Notes: generated by a model not told the origin, from the letters alone. Shown: positions 1 through 9,894, counted from the stretch's first letter. The stretch: DNA of 24,402 nucleotides from Priapulus caudatus (GCF_000485595.1 NW_014577592.1:103152-127553); one strand, 5' to 3'. Numbers and translations: made by a program.

Positions 1-438
1 GTCACATGCCGGAACGACGCAGCGATGGACGATAGAACTGCATGACGCAGCGTGGAACAGAGAACCCCCCCTGAGTAAAACATTCGATGCAAGACCGAAA
101 AAGATCTGCTCCACACGATCTTGACTCTGTAACTCCACTATGTGGTAAAAAAACAATCCCACGATACAGAGACAGAAATCACGCTATGCACATATTGGAG
201 CCTTATTTTAATCGACAACAAAACCCCACAATATGGACAATGGAATCCTAAGATGCAGGATATGGAATCCTCAGACAGGCAGAATATAACAACCTGGCAC
301 AGACAATGGCACCCCATGTGTAGACAAATGAATGCTAGGATACAAACAAGAGCATCAGATGAGCAAGACTGTTATAAGGGATGTATATCTGTGCATGCCC
401 AAAGATTAGTATGACATCATCGAACCAACAGTATTCAC

Positions 439-527
439 CTCTCGATATGAACCAGGTTCTTGAAAGCCAGTGACCAGTGTTCGCTCCATGTTGAAGTGAT
501 TTAGAACGGTTTCCACTCGCCCGTCCT
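439..527 (-). CDS. Exon of neurexin-IV/CASPR-like gene: fibrinogen-like domain, second part
   Basis: The exon lies between a good acceptor (pyrimidines then TTTGCAG, AG at 529-528) and a GTGAAT donor at 438. It is 89 nt, phase 1 to phase 0. After the A left over from the upstream exon it reads K-DGRVETVLNHFNMERT and ends GFQEPGSYRE. The family has a stretch like this after the VYCN motif of its fibrinogen-like module, with a hydrophobic-NH segment followed by TxVxGxxxPGS. The reading frame closes with a stop about ten codons past the proposed donor, which supports the exon end. It is the most downstream exon I can find; the rest of the fibrinogen-like domain should lie further left, and I could not recognise it in 1-330. 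The family match is from memory and the sequence is short, so confidence is moderate. Confidence 0.6.
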
Positions 528-540
528 CTGCAAATCAGGC

Positions 541-904
541 ACATACAAGTTTTTTAATAAGAGAGAGCGCAAATATTGACTGGGAAAGTTAACATACACA
601 CAGGCGCACACTTACAAAAGGCAAAAACGCACGTGCACGTATGCACGCACACATTTTACTAGGTACTAGCATACCTATACACTGTGGACCTCATATACTG
701 CAGCTCGATATGACGAAGAATCGCTTACAACATAGTCAGGCCGTTAACTACTTTTCCAAAGCAAGGACAAATTTTCCGAGGCAAATGACAAAAATCCAAG
801 AAATCATTACGGAGTCATATAAAATTCCAAGACATTTAAATGCCTGTGCAGACCCTGTCTATCGCATCAAAATATATAAATCCTCGCAGTGAATCGCTAT
901 GGGT
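541..904. other. Intron sequence, no feature seen
   Basis: This is the left part of the intron between the two fibrinogen-like exons. Short CA-rich patches occur near 595-650. Open frames here (for example plus 641-892) have no recognisable domains. Confidence 0.5.
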
Positions 905-1196
905 CCTTACTGACGTTACTACCACACGCATACTTACTGAAGTTACTACACCACACGCATACTTACCAGGGAAAAAATAAAAAATAAAATTTATTTTTCG
1001 GGGGCTACTTTTCAAGCTCGCGTGCATGAAAATAGCACTCTAAAATTTGGTTTACATTGAACTCTATGCAAATTTACGAGGGCTCTTTTTGGCATTTCCG
1101 GGGCTCTTTTTGGAATTTCGGGGGCTAAATCGCCCCGAGACCCCCTGTATTTTTTTAACTGATACTTACTGAAGTTACTACAGCACGCATACTTAC
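905..1196 (-). repeat. Reiterated 5' splice-site unit downstream of the fibrinogen-like exon, split by an inserted element
   Basis: On the minus strand the true exon end CTTCA|GTAAGTATGCGTGCTG is followed by TAGTAACTTCAGTAAGTATC (donor at 1169). After about 200 bp of unrelated DNA come GGTAAGTATGCGTGTGGTG (donor at 966), CTTCAGTAAGTATGCGTGTG (937) and CGTCAGTAAGG (910). Spacing is 27-29 bp within each block. Four extra donors therefore lie in the intron, three of them perfect GTAAGT. Confidence 0.75.
967..1160. mobile_element. Probable transposon fragment inside the donor array
   Basis: A block with G/C runs unlike the rest of the intron includes two near-identical copies of GGGCTCTTTTTGG (1080-1122) and CCCCGAGACCCCCTG. 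It sits between two blocks of the splice-donor repeat, as an insertion would. A similar GAGGGGTCATGCCCCTGGACC run is at 19553-19575. No clear terminal repeats or target duplication were found. Confidence 0.35.
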
Positions 1197-1328
1197 TGAA
1201 GTAATTGCAGACGACGGGGAAAGGAGCCATGGGTCCACTGCCATCGAGGTCTATGCGCATCGGGACCTCCGTGCCAACCTGGTGAACGAGCTCCTGTGCA
1301 GCAGCATCACACGACAGCGGGTAGATGG
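1197..1328 (-). CDS. Exon of neurexin-IV/CASPR-like gene: start of fibrinogen-like domain
   Basis: A strong acceptor (CACCTGTCTTGCAG, AG at 1330-1329) and a consensus GTAAGT donor at 1196-1191 bound 132 nt, phase 1 to 1. Joined to the EGF exon it reads S-IYPLSCDAAAQELV, then MRIDLDGSGPMAPFPVVCNY. The family signature is SIY..SC..Y...G..SGFY.IDxDGSGPLGPF.VYCN, so this is the linker plus the first half of the fibrinogen-like module. It shares phase with its neighbours on both sides. The donor is followed in the intron by further copies of the same donor sequence (see the repeat entry at 905-1196). In this family the module is extracellular, has lost fibrin polymerisation, and is used for adhesion. 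Identification is secure at the family level. Confidence 0.85.
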
Positions 1329-1680
1329 CTGCAAGACAGGTGACAACATCTCGCTTACAACACCAGCAATACTACACTCCACCAAGTAACAGATGAAACA
1401 CCATAATAACAAATAATAAATGTATAAACAAATACGCGCGAGGATAAACAAATAACAAATGCCACCCGTGAGATAATAGTGTCACTAATAATGATAGGAA
1501 ATGATTGATCAACAAGTGTAACACTTCAAGGCAGACATGGTCAAAGGTTTCAGTGAGACAATATTACAGGAACAGACCTACAGGAAAGAAACGTAGAGTA
1601 CGTTGTGCCAGCGCTATGGGGAAAGCCACATGGGAGCAACGTACAGGAACATGCACGTACAGCTTCAGAGATTAACTTAC

Positions 1681-1787
1681 AGGTATGGCAGGTAGCTCCA
1701 CTGTAGCCATTGCCACCACATATGCAGTAAAACTCGTACCAGTTCTGGTAGCAGGTACCTCCATGCTCGCAGGGATTCGGATTGCAC
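1681..1787 (-). CDS. Exon of neurexin-IV/CASPR-like gene: EGF-like domain
   Basis: The exon is 107 nt, phase 2 to 1, from acceptor ...TATCAAG (AG at 1789-1788) to a consensus GTAAGT donor at 1680. The codon split over the upstream junction is AG|G. Joined, it reads R-CNPNPCEHGGTCYQNWYEF and then YCICGGNGYSGATCHT. Six cysteines in the pattern CxxxxCxxxGxCxxxxxxxxCxCxxxGxxGxxC define one EGF-like module. I see no calcium-binding signature (D/N-x-D/N-E/Q) at its start. Position after a laminin-G domain and before a DGSGP fibrinogen-like exon is the CASPR/neurexin-IV order, as opposed to classical neurexin, which lacks the fibrinogen-like module. Confidence 0.88.
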
Positions 1788-1989
1788 CTTGATAACACAA
1801 AGTCGCCGTCAACATAACACCAACATCGCAGTACACTCAGTACTCCTATTCACAAAACATCTTTGCTTGCGAAAAAGGTAAGAGAAAGTGCACCCCATAG
1901 AACGCCCACAGCGTGATTCAGTGTACGGATATGCGACGTCATGTTAGCGTGTGTCCGGGATGAGGAAAGTGGCAACTTATGCCCCATAC

Positions 1990-2134
1990 CTGTCGATAAT
2001 TGCACAGCGGTCCAGTTCGACTCCGGCAGTGATCTGGTCCTCTTCCAGCTGTCCTAGATGAATGATACGACCCTCGACATAGATGTAGCGCATGCAGCCC
2101 AGGAAGCCACGATCGTTATCCCTCGTTTTGCCAC
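1990..2134 (-). CDS. Exon of neurexin-IV/CASPR-like gene: C-terminal part of laminin-G domain 2
   Basis: The acceptor is CTGGTTTGTAG (AG at 2136-2135), the donor GTATGG at 1989, length 145 nt, phase 1 to 2. With the single G from the upstream exon it reads GG-KTRDNDRGFLGCMRYIYV, then EGRIIHLGQLEEDQ and VELDRCAIIDR. The RGFLGCMR..I.V.G motif is the last strand and first paired cysteine of a laminin-G domain; the second cysteine is in ELDRCAI. The exon leads straight into the EGF exon in frame. In the family this domain is extracellular and serves cis and trans protein contacts. Nothing suggests it is broken. Confidence 0.88.
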
Positions 2135-2421
2135 CTACAAACCAGACGTATAAACGACACACGCACACACAGTATACGCCCACGCACACTGCGCATAGTC
2201 ATACGCATGCAAATCACCGACAAACACGTACCCCGGTGCTCCGGGTTGAAATAACAAAGCCCTTCAGAATTCGGTTTAGAACTCCCCAGCAGCCGTTCTG
2301 CTCAACGATTCTGAACATCCCAAAACATGTCTCGAGTCGCGGATTAAAATTCAGACGCAAATTTCCGGATACGCGCACGACGCAAGCTATGAACATCCAG
2401 GGAGCCTCTTCGGTAGCGCAC

Positions 2422-2644
2422 CTCCGAGATAGAACTCGCTGCCGGGCCGGATGTCGATGACTCGCAGCGTCGTGCTGGGCACGTCGTCTATGTTCATCGT
2501 GATGAGGTTTGTGCCGATGTAGATGTTCAACGGGTGCCAGAGGCCGTCGTGGAACGTGCGTCGGTACGGGTCGATGACTTCATTGTAGAGGTTCTCGCGC
2601 GTCAGCCGCAGACCGAGCTTCACTTTACCCTTCTCCAGGAACAC
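2422..2644 (-). CDS. Exon of neurexin-IV/CASPR-like gene: middle of laminin-G domain 2
   Basis: The exon is 223 nt, phase 0 to 1, from acceptor GCTGAACGCAG (AG at 2646-2645) to donor GTGCGC at 2421. It begins VFLEKGKVKLGLRLTRENLY, continues with a typical laminin-G DGLWHPLNIYIGTN segment (the family's DGxWH..., here W and H present) and DDVPSTTLRVI, and ends GSEFYLGG. The FYLGG strand is completed in the next exon. The frame stays open for a few codons past the donor and then stops at TAG, so the donor at the G|GT is the best reading. GC content is clearly higher than in the flanking introns, as expected for coding sequence here. Confidence 0.88.
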
Positions 2645-3070
2645 CTGCGTTCAGCAGACGATTAATCAGAGTGCGCCCGCAGACACACTACAATCTAACA
2701 CATCCTACTATGAAACTACAGTCCACCGATTTTCGCTTTCGAGTTTGCTGGCATCGAATTGCAGATGGTCAGCGTAAAATGACATCCTAGAATTGATGAG
2801 GTTCCCAATTTCATCCTGGTTATGGTAGCATAAATTATATAGGATGGCAATGGTGACACATGATTCTTGTAGGCGATTGCTTATAGTAGAAGAATATTCT
2901 TTTCCAAGTGGGCGATGACTGTAACCTTTGCCATTTTCAAACTCTGTGTAGCGTGACGAATAAACAACAACATTACGAAATTGGTGTAACCGAGTGACGG
3001 AGGCCTCACATTGCAGATTCTGTCACGAAATAAAACTAGTGTCGTCTCTCCCATCCTGAAGCCCAGCCAC

Positions 3071-3216
3071 CTACACTGACCTTGATGAAGCCCAGCCTAC
3101 TACACTGACCTTGATGAAGCCCACCCTACTACACTGACCTTGATGAAGCCTAGCCTACTACACTGACCTTGATGAAGCCCACCCTACTACACTGACCTTG
3201 ATGAAGCCACCGGAAT
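3071..3216 (-). repeat. Five tandem 29-bp copies of an exon-end plus 5' splice-site sequence
   Basis: The plus-strand unit starts CTACACTGACCTTGATGAAG at 3071, 3100, 3129, 3158 and 3187, an exact 29-bp period with only a few substitutions. On the minus strand each unit is CTTCATCAAG|GTCAGTGTAG, that is, the last codons (FIK) of the laminin-G exon plus its donor. GTCAGT donors fall at 3196, 3167, 3138, 3109 and 3080. A diverged half copy (CTTTATCAAGGT) lies upstream of the exon near 3308-3320. Confidence 0.85.
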
Positions 3217-3284
3217 AACCCTCGTTGCTACATGATGAGTCCATCCTCGCTGTAGGGCCGGAAGTTGAGCGTGACGTTCATCGA
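3197..3284 (-). CDS. Exon of neurexin-IV/CASPR-like gene: first strands of laminin-G domain 2, frame broken
   Basis: Read on the minus strand this gives MNVTLNFRPYSEDGLIM in one frame, then SNEGYSGGFIK in a second frame, ending at a GTCAGT donor (3196). The two halves fit the usual laminin-G opening (xVTLxFRxxSxDGLLxYxSNEG..GGFIKVxLExGKV) and the second half splices in phase 0 to VFLEKGKVKL of the exon at 2644. At the join the DNA reads ATG TAG CAA where two more bases would keep the frame; a TAG stop lies at the break. This is either a two-base sequencing or assembly loss or a real frameshift. The left (5') border is uncertain, because I found no convincing acceptor within 60 bp, so the start is approximate. 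The donor is the first of five tandem copies. Confidence 0.6.
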
Positions 3285-3390
3285 ACTTTGATCGCACGAT
3301 GCCGTGAACCTTGATAAAGCTCATCCGGCGTCATGAACTGTCACGCGGAATGCTGTCTTGTCGCTACGAAGAACAACCGCAACCGCCAGC

Positions 3391-3544
<154 letters not shown>

Positions 3545-3655
3545 ACCACGCCACGTATATCACCCTGCCCAAGTGCGGACGTTGACATTCCAATACGTTC
3601 CAAGATTCAAGGTTGACGACGGTTATACAGCATGAGATGGGAATAAACGGATAAA

Positions 3656-3688
3656 GCACGGCACTTAAACGCCGCGTAAGTGCCGTGC
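3656..3688. repeat. Perfect hairpin, 12-bp arms
   Basis: GCACGGCACTTA, a 9-nt loop, then TAAGTGCCGTGC. It is intronic on either reading. No T-run follows, so I do not call a terminator. Confidence 0.7.
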
Positions 3689-3689
3689 A

Positions 3690-4386
3690 AAATGCATGAA
3701 CAGCCACGGACTATAACACACCAAAATTAGCCAGCTAATTGACCGCAGTCCGCGTCTGCAACAATTACACGAATTCGCCACATACACGCATGACTCCACT
3801 ACTAACCACGCCAACCTGCCTGTTAATCAATTACCTAATCTCGCCATCGTCCGGTGTTTACTTACATTCATAGCTACGCTGATTTCACCGCGAGCGTGGG
3901 CAGCCGGGGGATATCTGCCTAGGAAGATTATGTCGGGGACAGGCTCCCAAGAAGTGGGGGTTCACCCCTGCCACAGATGGGAAGAAAGCGCAAGTGATGC
4001 TCACCATCTTGCGGGCTAAAGTGAACATAGATGGCTTATGGGGATTGGGTAGGCATGCTTAAACATTACTTGGACTCAGCCTGGCAAGCCTCCGGAACAA
4101 AATCTCCGGGAAAGTGAAATTTTACCGCGTGGAAAACTCAAATTCCTACATTTCCCGTGCATACATAACATACAATTTGCTTTCTAATTAGCGGCTTCTC
4201 CATTGCGCTTTGCCACAACACAGTGTGTCGTCCGCTTTCTCTCATCTGTTATCCCATCCATAGCTGACACCCATTTCAGAACTCCCCCACATCGTCAGCG
4301 GGCGACCCTCAGGCCGACACGGGGCCGCCATCGCGTCGTGCGCCCGCCAATCCGTAACGCCGCGCTCTGTGGCGCGAGACACTCAC
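3690..4386. other. Intron sequence, no feature seen
   Basis: Unique-looking sequence between laminin-G exons; I recognise no exon, RNA gene or element. A GC-rich patch at 4290-4380 belongs to the left flank of the candidate exon ending at 4387. Confidence 0.4.
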
Positions 4387-4539
4387 CAGGACAGTTGAAG
4401 CTTCGACGGCTCGCTGAAGGTGGATGCGGGACTCTTGTCGCGCGGGCCTCGAGCACGCGTCGCCCATGAACACGATGCTCTCCAGGGCCAGCCGCGCGAA
4501 GTCGCGGCATCTTGATGCCCCGCCGATGAAGCTTGCACC
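4387..4539 (-). CDS. Possible exon: end of laminin-G 1 and linker to laminin-G 2
   Basis: A 153-nt GC-rich open stretch without stops runs from an acceptor-like TAAATACCGCAG to a strong CTG|GTGAGT donor, phase 0 to 0. It reads GASFIGG, then CRDFARLALESIVFMGDACS and ESRIHLQRAVEASTVL. In CASPR proteins the linker after laminin-G 1 has a GCIxN...IDLA.....IxxMGN...CSxP segment, and DFARLALESIVFMGDACSRP fits that pattern in order and spacing. The first dozen residues fit less well and may hide a small indel. The position between the candidate laminin-G 1 fragments and the laminin-G 2 exons is right. The rest of the domain is not clean, so I call this probable at best. Confidence 0.45.
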
Positions 4540-4675
4540 CTGCGGTATTTAACTTACCTTTCAACCATTTGCCGAACAGCATCCGCAAAAGAACAAGGTC
4601 TCCCATAGCAGACCGCCGAAACCCGGCGACCACATACGGGTATTATATGTGACAGTTCGTGGGGCGCGAAGGTAG

Positions 4676-5248
4676 GTGTTGCCGAGCCTCATACGATTTG
4701 AAACCTGTGCATGTTTAAAGCGTGAACCCAGACGGAGCGGGGGAATACTTAGAGAAGCGTTGCCGAAAGCAGGTGGTGATCGAAGCTGCGAGCAGCGCAA
4801 TTCGTGCGCGCAGGCCGCGGCAAGAGCGCACGCGACGCACTGGAACGTTTGCCTTTTACGACAGTATGGCCAGCGCTTGGCAGCTTATTGGATTCCGTTG
4901 CGCCAAATGCGTTTAGGACCCGGCGCTACGCATCCAGTTAGCTGCCAGCGAACAGCCACAATTGGAGTGCCGCTGGGATCATGGATCCGCAGCCACCAGT
5001 TGACCGCAGGCACTTGCGTAGCTGCGAGCAACACAGGGCTGTACACTGTTCGGCGTCATATAATAAACATTAATCGCTTACTGCCTTACGTTACCGTATG
5101 CGTAGCATACCAATCATTGAGTACTGAGCAGGCGAAATTCACAGGAGACAGCTTGGAAGCACGAAATTTTCGCATTTTCCGCAAGAGCACTGTGAGCCCA
5201 ACCGAATGGGAAAATAGCGGGACTTTGTACAACAGAGAACAGATATAA
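4676..5248 (+). other. Unassigned 190-codon open frame
   Basis: This is the longest non-repeat open frame on the plus strand, beginning MLPSLIRFETCACL. I see no known domain, signal peptide or membrane segment, and composition is unremarkable. It lies antisense within an intron of the CASPR-like gene, close to the poor-quality region. Chance is the most likely explanation; a transposon fragment is possible. Confidence 0.15.
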
Positions 5249-7084
5249 GGCTAAAGTAAACCTGGGGACTCACTCCCACCTCCCCCGATAACTAAACACA
5301 GTAATTCGCGCAGGTGACTAAGCCCCAGCGAGGAAGCGTAACGGATTACGCCAACAAACCAACACGGGACAATTACCAGACATGGAAACTGAAACTAGAG
5401 ACGCGCTGAGACGGCAGACGACTACGCGCACACCACTGGCGTCACACTATCAACAACAACGTACCAAGTAAGAAACCACTTACGCACGCCATGTATAGGA
5501 CAACGTATGGCACAACAAGTCTGGAACTTTACCAAGTTAACAACAGTAAACAACGTAGTAACAACACTAGCTAATACGTACAAACTTGCGTCCGGGGCGC
5601 AACGATGGAGCGGGTTTCTACGAGAAACGCGCCGCGTAGGAAGGAGTTATCGGTTCCGTTCCTCAGTCTTCTGACAAGCCCATGTTCCATTTGAGTACTC
5701 TGGGACGACGAATGGGACTTCGCCCGAATCGCCACGCTCAGGTAGATGCGAGAAGTTTTCGGTCCAGTCTTTGTTGTGAGTCCGCTGCCACAGCTTCGCT
5801 AGGCGTGAGCTAACAGCAGACATATATTTAGGCTTGTATAATCAAGTGAACACTGTGGAGAGGGAGAGACACAAAGATGGGTGAAGGCCTGCGATGTGGT
5901 TACTGTTTCGTTTGGCTTGTTGTTTGAGAACTGGGGGTTCAAAAAGGAACCGTGCGTGCCACAGGTTCTGTCATCGGCAGCAGGCTCCCTGCCGCTGAGG
6001 AGTGGTCTCGGCCGCCGTGCCGGAAATCCCACGTCGTGCCTGCGCGAATCTTTCAAGGCACGCTTTTCAGTCGTGCATCGTAAATCTTATACGTATAATT
6101 AGTGTAGTTAACGCACGGCGATTTGTCACTGGTAACGCTGCTTGAATACTCAGCGAGGAGTGCACCCGGCTGTGTTGACCAACTTAAATGTCGACTCAGT
6201 CACGATCAGCGTCACTAGTTTAGCTGAACGGTTAGTAACAGTACATATTTTCGAACGTGAAATTTACAGGAAATACTGTATTCTATATATACTGAGTCAC
6301 TAATCATATACTAATGGTACCACTAAGGTTATATGAAGTGAAGGTTTTGAGGCTCGGTTTTATTAACATGTAATCTTCAGCGAACAATGGAGATGATTCG
6401 GTTTAGGTAAATGATTTAGATGTCGTTTAGTTGAGTTATCGTATTTAGGCATTGTGTATATCTTATGTCCTTATTTTAAGTACGGGGCTAACGGATTAAT
6501 CAATCATTAAATCAATGTTAACATTCAATGGTAATCATCATATAATGGATGAGTCAAGTTTTAGAACGTTATTCTTACTAATGAGGGCAATTAGCATCTT
6601 CACCCGGTAATGGAAAGCTTACAGGGGGTAGCCCTCGATTCGATTATGTGAGCTCTCCTCCGTAGTGCACGTAATCTACGGTGTAGATGGAACAATACGG
6701 CCCAAATAACGCGCGGCGTAAACTTGGCTTCAGGGGGTAGAATTACCGTAACCCGGCCAGAGGCCAGCAAGTAGGGGTTACCACTTAGCGGTCAATGGCT
6801 CACCACGTCAAGGTCGATGCACGGAAACGCTCATCGACGCACGAACGGGTGGTACACTATCGGACGGATTAGGGTCACTCAGACGAGGTCAGGCTAGAGC
6901 CTGGCGCGCTCCGGTTCGCGGACTGAAGCTGCAGGGTAGGTAGACCAAGATGTAGTGTCACTCTGAGGCACGAGAGTCCTCTGTCCCGCTACACGCGTCT
7001 ATAACTGAGCGTAGTACGTCCTTACAGGCTAATTACCTGGCAATACTTGAGAGTTCGGTGCGTGACTAATAGGAATATTCGTTT

Positions 7085-7192
7085 ACGGAAGCCGCCCAGC
7101 GTGATGCTGTCGTGCTCCGAGTGGATCGCGTACGCGCGCTCCGAGACTGGGCTCGTACCCCATACAATTCGCTCGCTCGGCATTGGCGGGAT
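7085..7192 (-). CDS. Possible degraded or noisy exon: last strands of laminin-G domain 1
   Basis: In one minus-strand frame the segment reads without stops IPPMPSERIVWGTSPVSERA then YAIHSEHDSITLGGF. The end resembles the ...LDxDxxIYLGGF strand that precedes the cysteine region of a laminin-G domain, and the GTSP...ER stretch resembles the loop before it. Splice sites are not clear; a GTAAAC just after TTCC could be the donor but is in the wrong phase for the next exon. The surrounding DNA shows signs of poor sequence quality, so small indels may hide the true exon. GC content is locally raised. Chance similarity cannot be excluded. Confidence 0.33.
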
Positions 7193-8437
7193 CGTATAGA
7201 TAACTCAGTAAGCGATAGTCGCCGCTCACACCATGACTGTGCCAATACACGACGTCTGGCGCTCTTGGAACACTGCCTATCTTAAGACAAAACCCAAGCA
7301 AATCGAGCGCTTACTCGTCTTCTTCTAACTGTAGGTCGATCGCTCTCATTTCGTTTACGGGAGTCGGGAGCATTTCCGCGTGCATATTCAGCGCTAACCT
7401 GAATTCTTACGAACACTTACAGGTCAAGCTTCCCACTTGTTCACAGTTTATCCTAACTCTTCGTGCGGTACACCATATGTTCTGAAATCTTTAGTTTGCG
7501 ATGGAGGACTCGGCGGGCTGCTTAACTATGACGAGCCTCGTCCCCAGATACAATAGCCCAGATAAGCAGTGACAATGAACACTAACGGTTAAAACTGCGC
7601 ATTGTTAACTGTAACGAACCTGCTAAACCTGGTAAACTGGTAAACTAACTGTAAACCTGAAACTGTAAACGAATAGCCGAAAACATGTTGGTATTTGTTC
7701 CGCAGAACGCTACTAATTACTCGCGTAGCTTATCTAGAGACCTCAGTGTGACCTCACGCAGTGTCTCACGTCACGACTTGACTTGGCAGAGCGTCGACAG
7801 GCACATATATACTTGTAGCTAATGTGCACCAAAAATATCAAAGCGTCGGCTTTTGCCCTAACTGCTCAGAGATCCGCAGATTACAAGCCCAAGTTGACAA
7901 GCGCGCATCTCAAATACGTTATCTCTTAATCGTGCTTGTATGCGACCGCGATATTGCAACGGACGCAATAGAGCTGCTCTCAGTGCTACCAATGTGTTAG
8001 CATATGTGATATCTCATTCTGCCGCTGCCAATATCTCTGGAGGCCGAGAATCTGACTTCCCTCAACCACAACGAGCATTACTCGCTTATATCGAGCGGCA
8101 CCAACCAGCATGATACCGGTGTGCACATGTAATTTGCGACGCGACATAGACACGCCAAGCGACGTTAATAGGTATCGAAAGCGCCGTGCTCGACACACGA
8201 TGGGGAGCAAACCGCTGGGGCATCGCTTGATGTTCGTGGTCTGTGGTGCGCAGCCGCTTTCGCGCGGCATATCCGGGCCTGCTGCCAGATCGCTACCAGT
8301 CAATAGCGCTGAGGCATTCTTTCAAATCTTCAAATTATAGGCCATCTTTAAACCATGCATTTGGCACATAGAGTTCAAGGATGGAGAGCAACCTGGCATT
8401 ATTTTGGGACATATCCATGACTAAAGCATTTTGTTTT

Positions 8438-8525
8438 GCAGGCGGGGCCGATTCGTCACCGTGACGACCTCAGCCGCCATCTGCCTGCTGACCAGCGCTA
8501 GGCGCGTGCGCTCGTCCTGCCGGTG
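8438..8525 (-). CDS. Weak candidate: middle strands of laminin-G domain 1
   Basis: The minus strand has an open stretch reading RQDERTRLALVSRQMAAEVV followed by TVTNRPR, in a GC-rich island (about 8440-8640) inside an AT-richer region. It could be the DxxWHxVxVxRQxxxVTVTVDxxP strand pair of laminin-G 1, which is otherwise missing from the gene, and it lies in the correct order upstream of the 7085-7192 candidate. The diagnostic Trp-His pair is not present and I see no donor GT at the expected place. I include it as a pointer to where the missing domain may be. Confidence 0.2.
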
Positions 8526-9894
8526 ATTGCTGCGTTGCCGGGCTGGCATCGCTGAACACGTGAAGTGTCATTCCACTTTGCCTCGTGCCCTTCTCATCAC
8601 TGCGTACAGGTGAGCGACGTCGTGCATGTTCACCACGCTGGGCATGCAGATTTTAATCTATGTGTATTGGGGCGCGGGTTGGGGTGTTTTTGATTCCTGT
8701 TGTCTGACTGAATTACATTCGATTTCAATTCCAGACGTTTCAGTTCTGGGTATTCACTCTGTGGTAGCCGTCTTGCTTTGCCAAATTGAATTTTTGACAT
8801 ATTGACATTTTGCAGTCACACGTTGATGTTTTTGCGAAAAGCGTCGTCAATACCAGTCAACCAATACACTCATTTCATTCATATTCAATCTTAGATCTTC
8901 ACGCTATTGGCGAGCATTAAAACTTACTTCTGTTGACTGGTTTAAATAATGTGGTTCAAACATAGCGTTTTGTGATCGCTGTGGTGGCTGTGCGAATTCC
9001 CGAAACAAAGATACATTGAGTCTGCGGACGCCACTAGAAATTCTCGTTTTGTCATTCTGGCATGGAACATCAGTGTCAACTATTGTTCGTTTATTATTTT
9101 ACCCCGTCAAAGCGATCTCGAAGAACGATAGAGTTAACGCTCCAGAGCCTGGTTGAGGTATTCAGGATTTCAACATCACCAGTCGTCTGCAAAATGGCCG
9201 ATAGCGTTATTGCGTTGGCGCGGATGGTTTTCCCAATGTGGTGACGCCGGTCAAGTTCTCGAAGTTCAAGAAGGGAAGACATTAGCAAATCCCTCACGTA
9301 TCAGCATGGGCGCAAATTCAGCTTTGGACCGACAAGACTATGCGGTCTTCAAATCACCAATACGAATCTTATAACGTCTTTCATACACTAAATATTCTCA
9401 GACACTAATAAACCTACTAGTTTTGAGGCCTAATGCGTGTCCATTGATACGAGTTTCCTATTTTTGAGGTCATGTGACAGCGTATGTCTTTGACTGACTA
9501 CAATTACATCATTTTTGTAATTCTTTAGTATGGTTTGCGCTTACGAGCGTGAGTGGCTTGACTGTGTAGGGTGTGCCCCGAAGCTTCAAAGAATTTCATC
9601 AAAGAAAAGGTACTGCAACATTTCATATAGTCATAATATGTGTAACCTGTTGATGTTCTATAAATAAACATTTGCAAAATTAATGTACGTTATATGCAAT
9701 CTCTCTTTGGAGTTTCGGTTACGTATTTAAGGTGACACATGCGTACGTACGATCGTTTAACATACCTACGATTATATTGTTACGTCTCATAGCGCTCTAA
9801 CATTCAATGCCAAACGCGCTGACTAAGTGAAGATAAAACAAATAAACATCTTCACCGTTATGTTAGATTTGCTATCCATTAATCGGGACTACAC

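Larger units (their letters stand above)
5250..9890. other. Intron region of doubtful sequence quality
   Basis: Apart from the two weak laminin-G 1 candidates I find no feature. Several short phrases repeat with one-base insertions (for example GGTAAACTGGTAAACTAACTGTAAAC near 7630, cut to its core). From about 8960 to 9500 patches match the Harbinger-like element at 13950-14399 in the same order, with indels: GGCTGTGCGAATTCCCGAAA near 8987 and TTTTTGAGGTCATGTGACAG near 9462. Confidence 0.45.

Noticed and set aside
1-330. Next fibrinogen-like exon of the gene
   Set aside because: I looked for the C-x-Q-x-I-x-Y-x-C motif on the minus strand and found only weak, stop-interrupted resemblances.
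142-414. 90-codon plus frame
   Set aside because: No domain, antisense to the end of the host gene, ordinary chance length.
2214-2396. 60-codon minus frame between the laminin-G 2 exons
   Set aside because: The exons on both sides join in phase across it and complete the FYLGG...RGFLGC motif, so it is intron.
4556-4633. Minus-strand GDLVLLRMLFGKWLKG as a laminin-G 1 strand
   Set aside because: It lies directly against the acceptor of the 4387-4539 candidate in a different phase and has no acceptor of its own; it is more likely chance.
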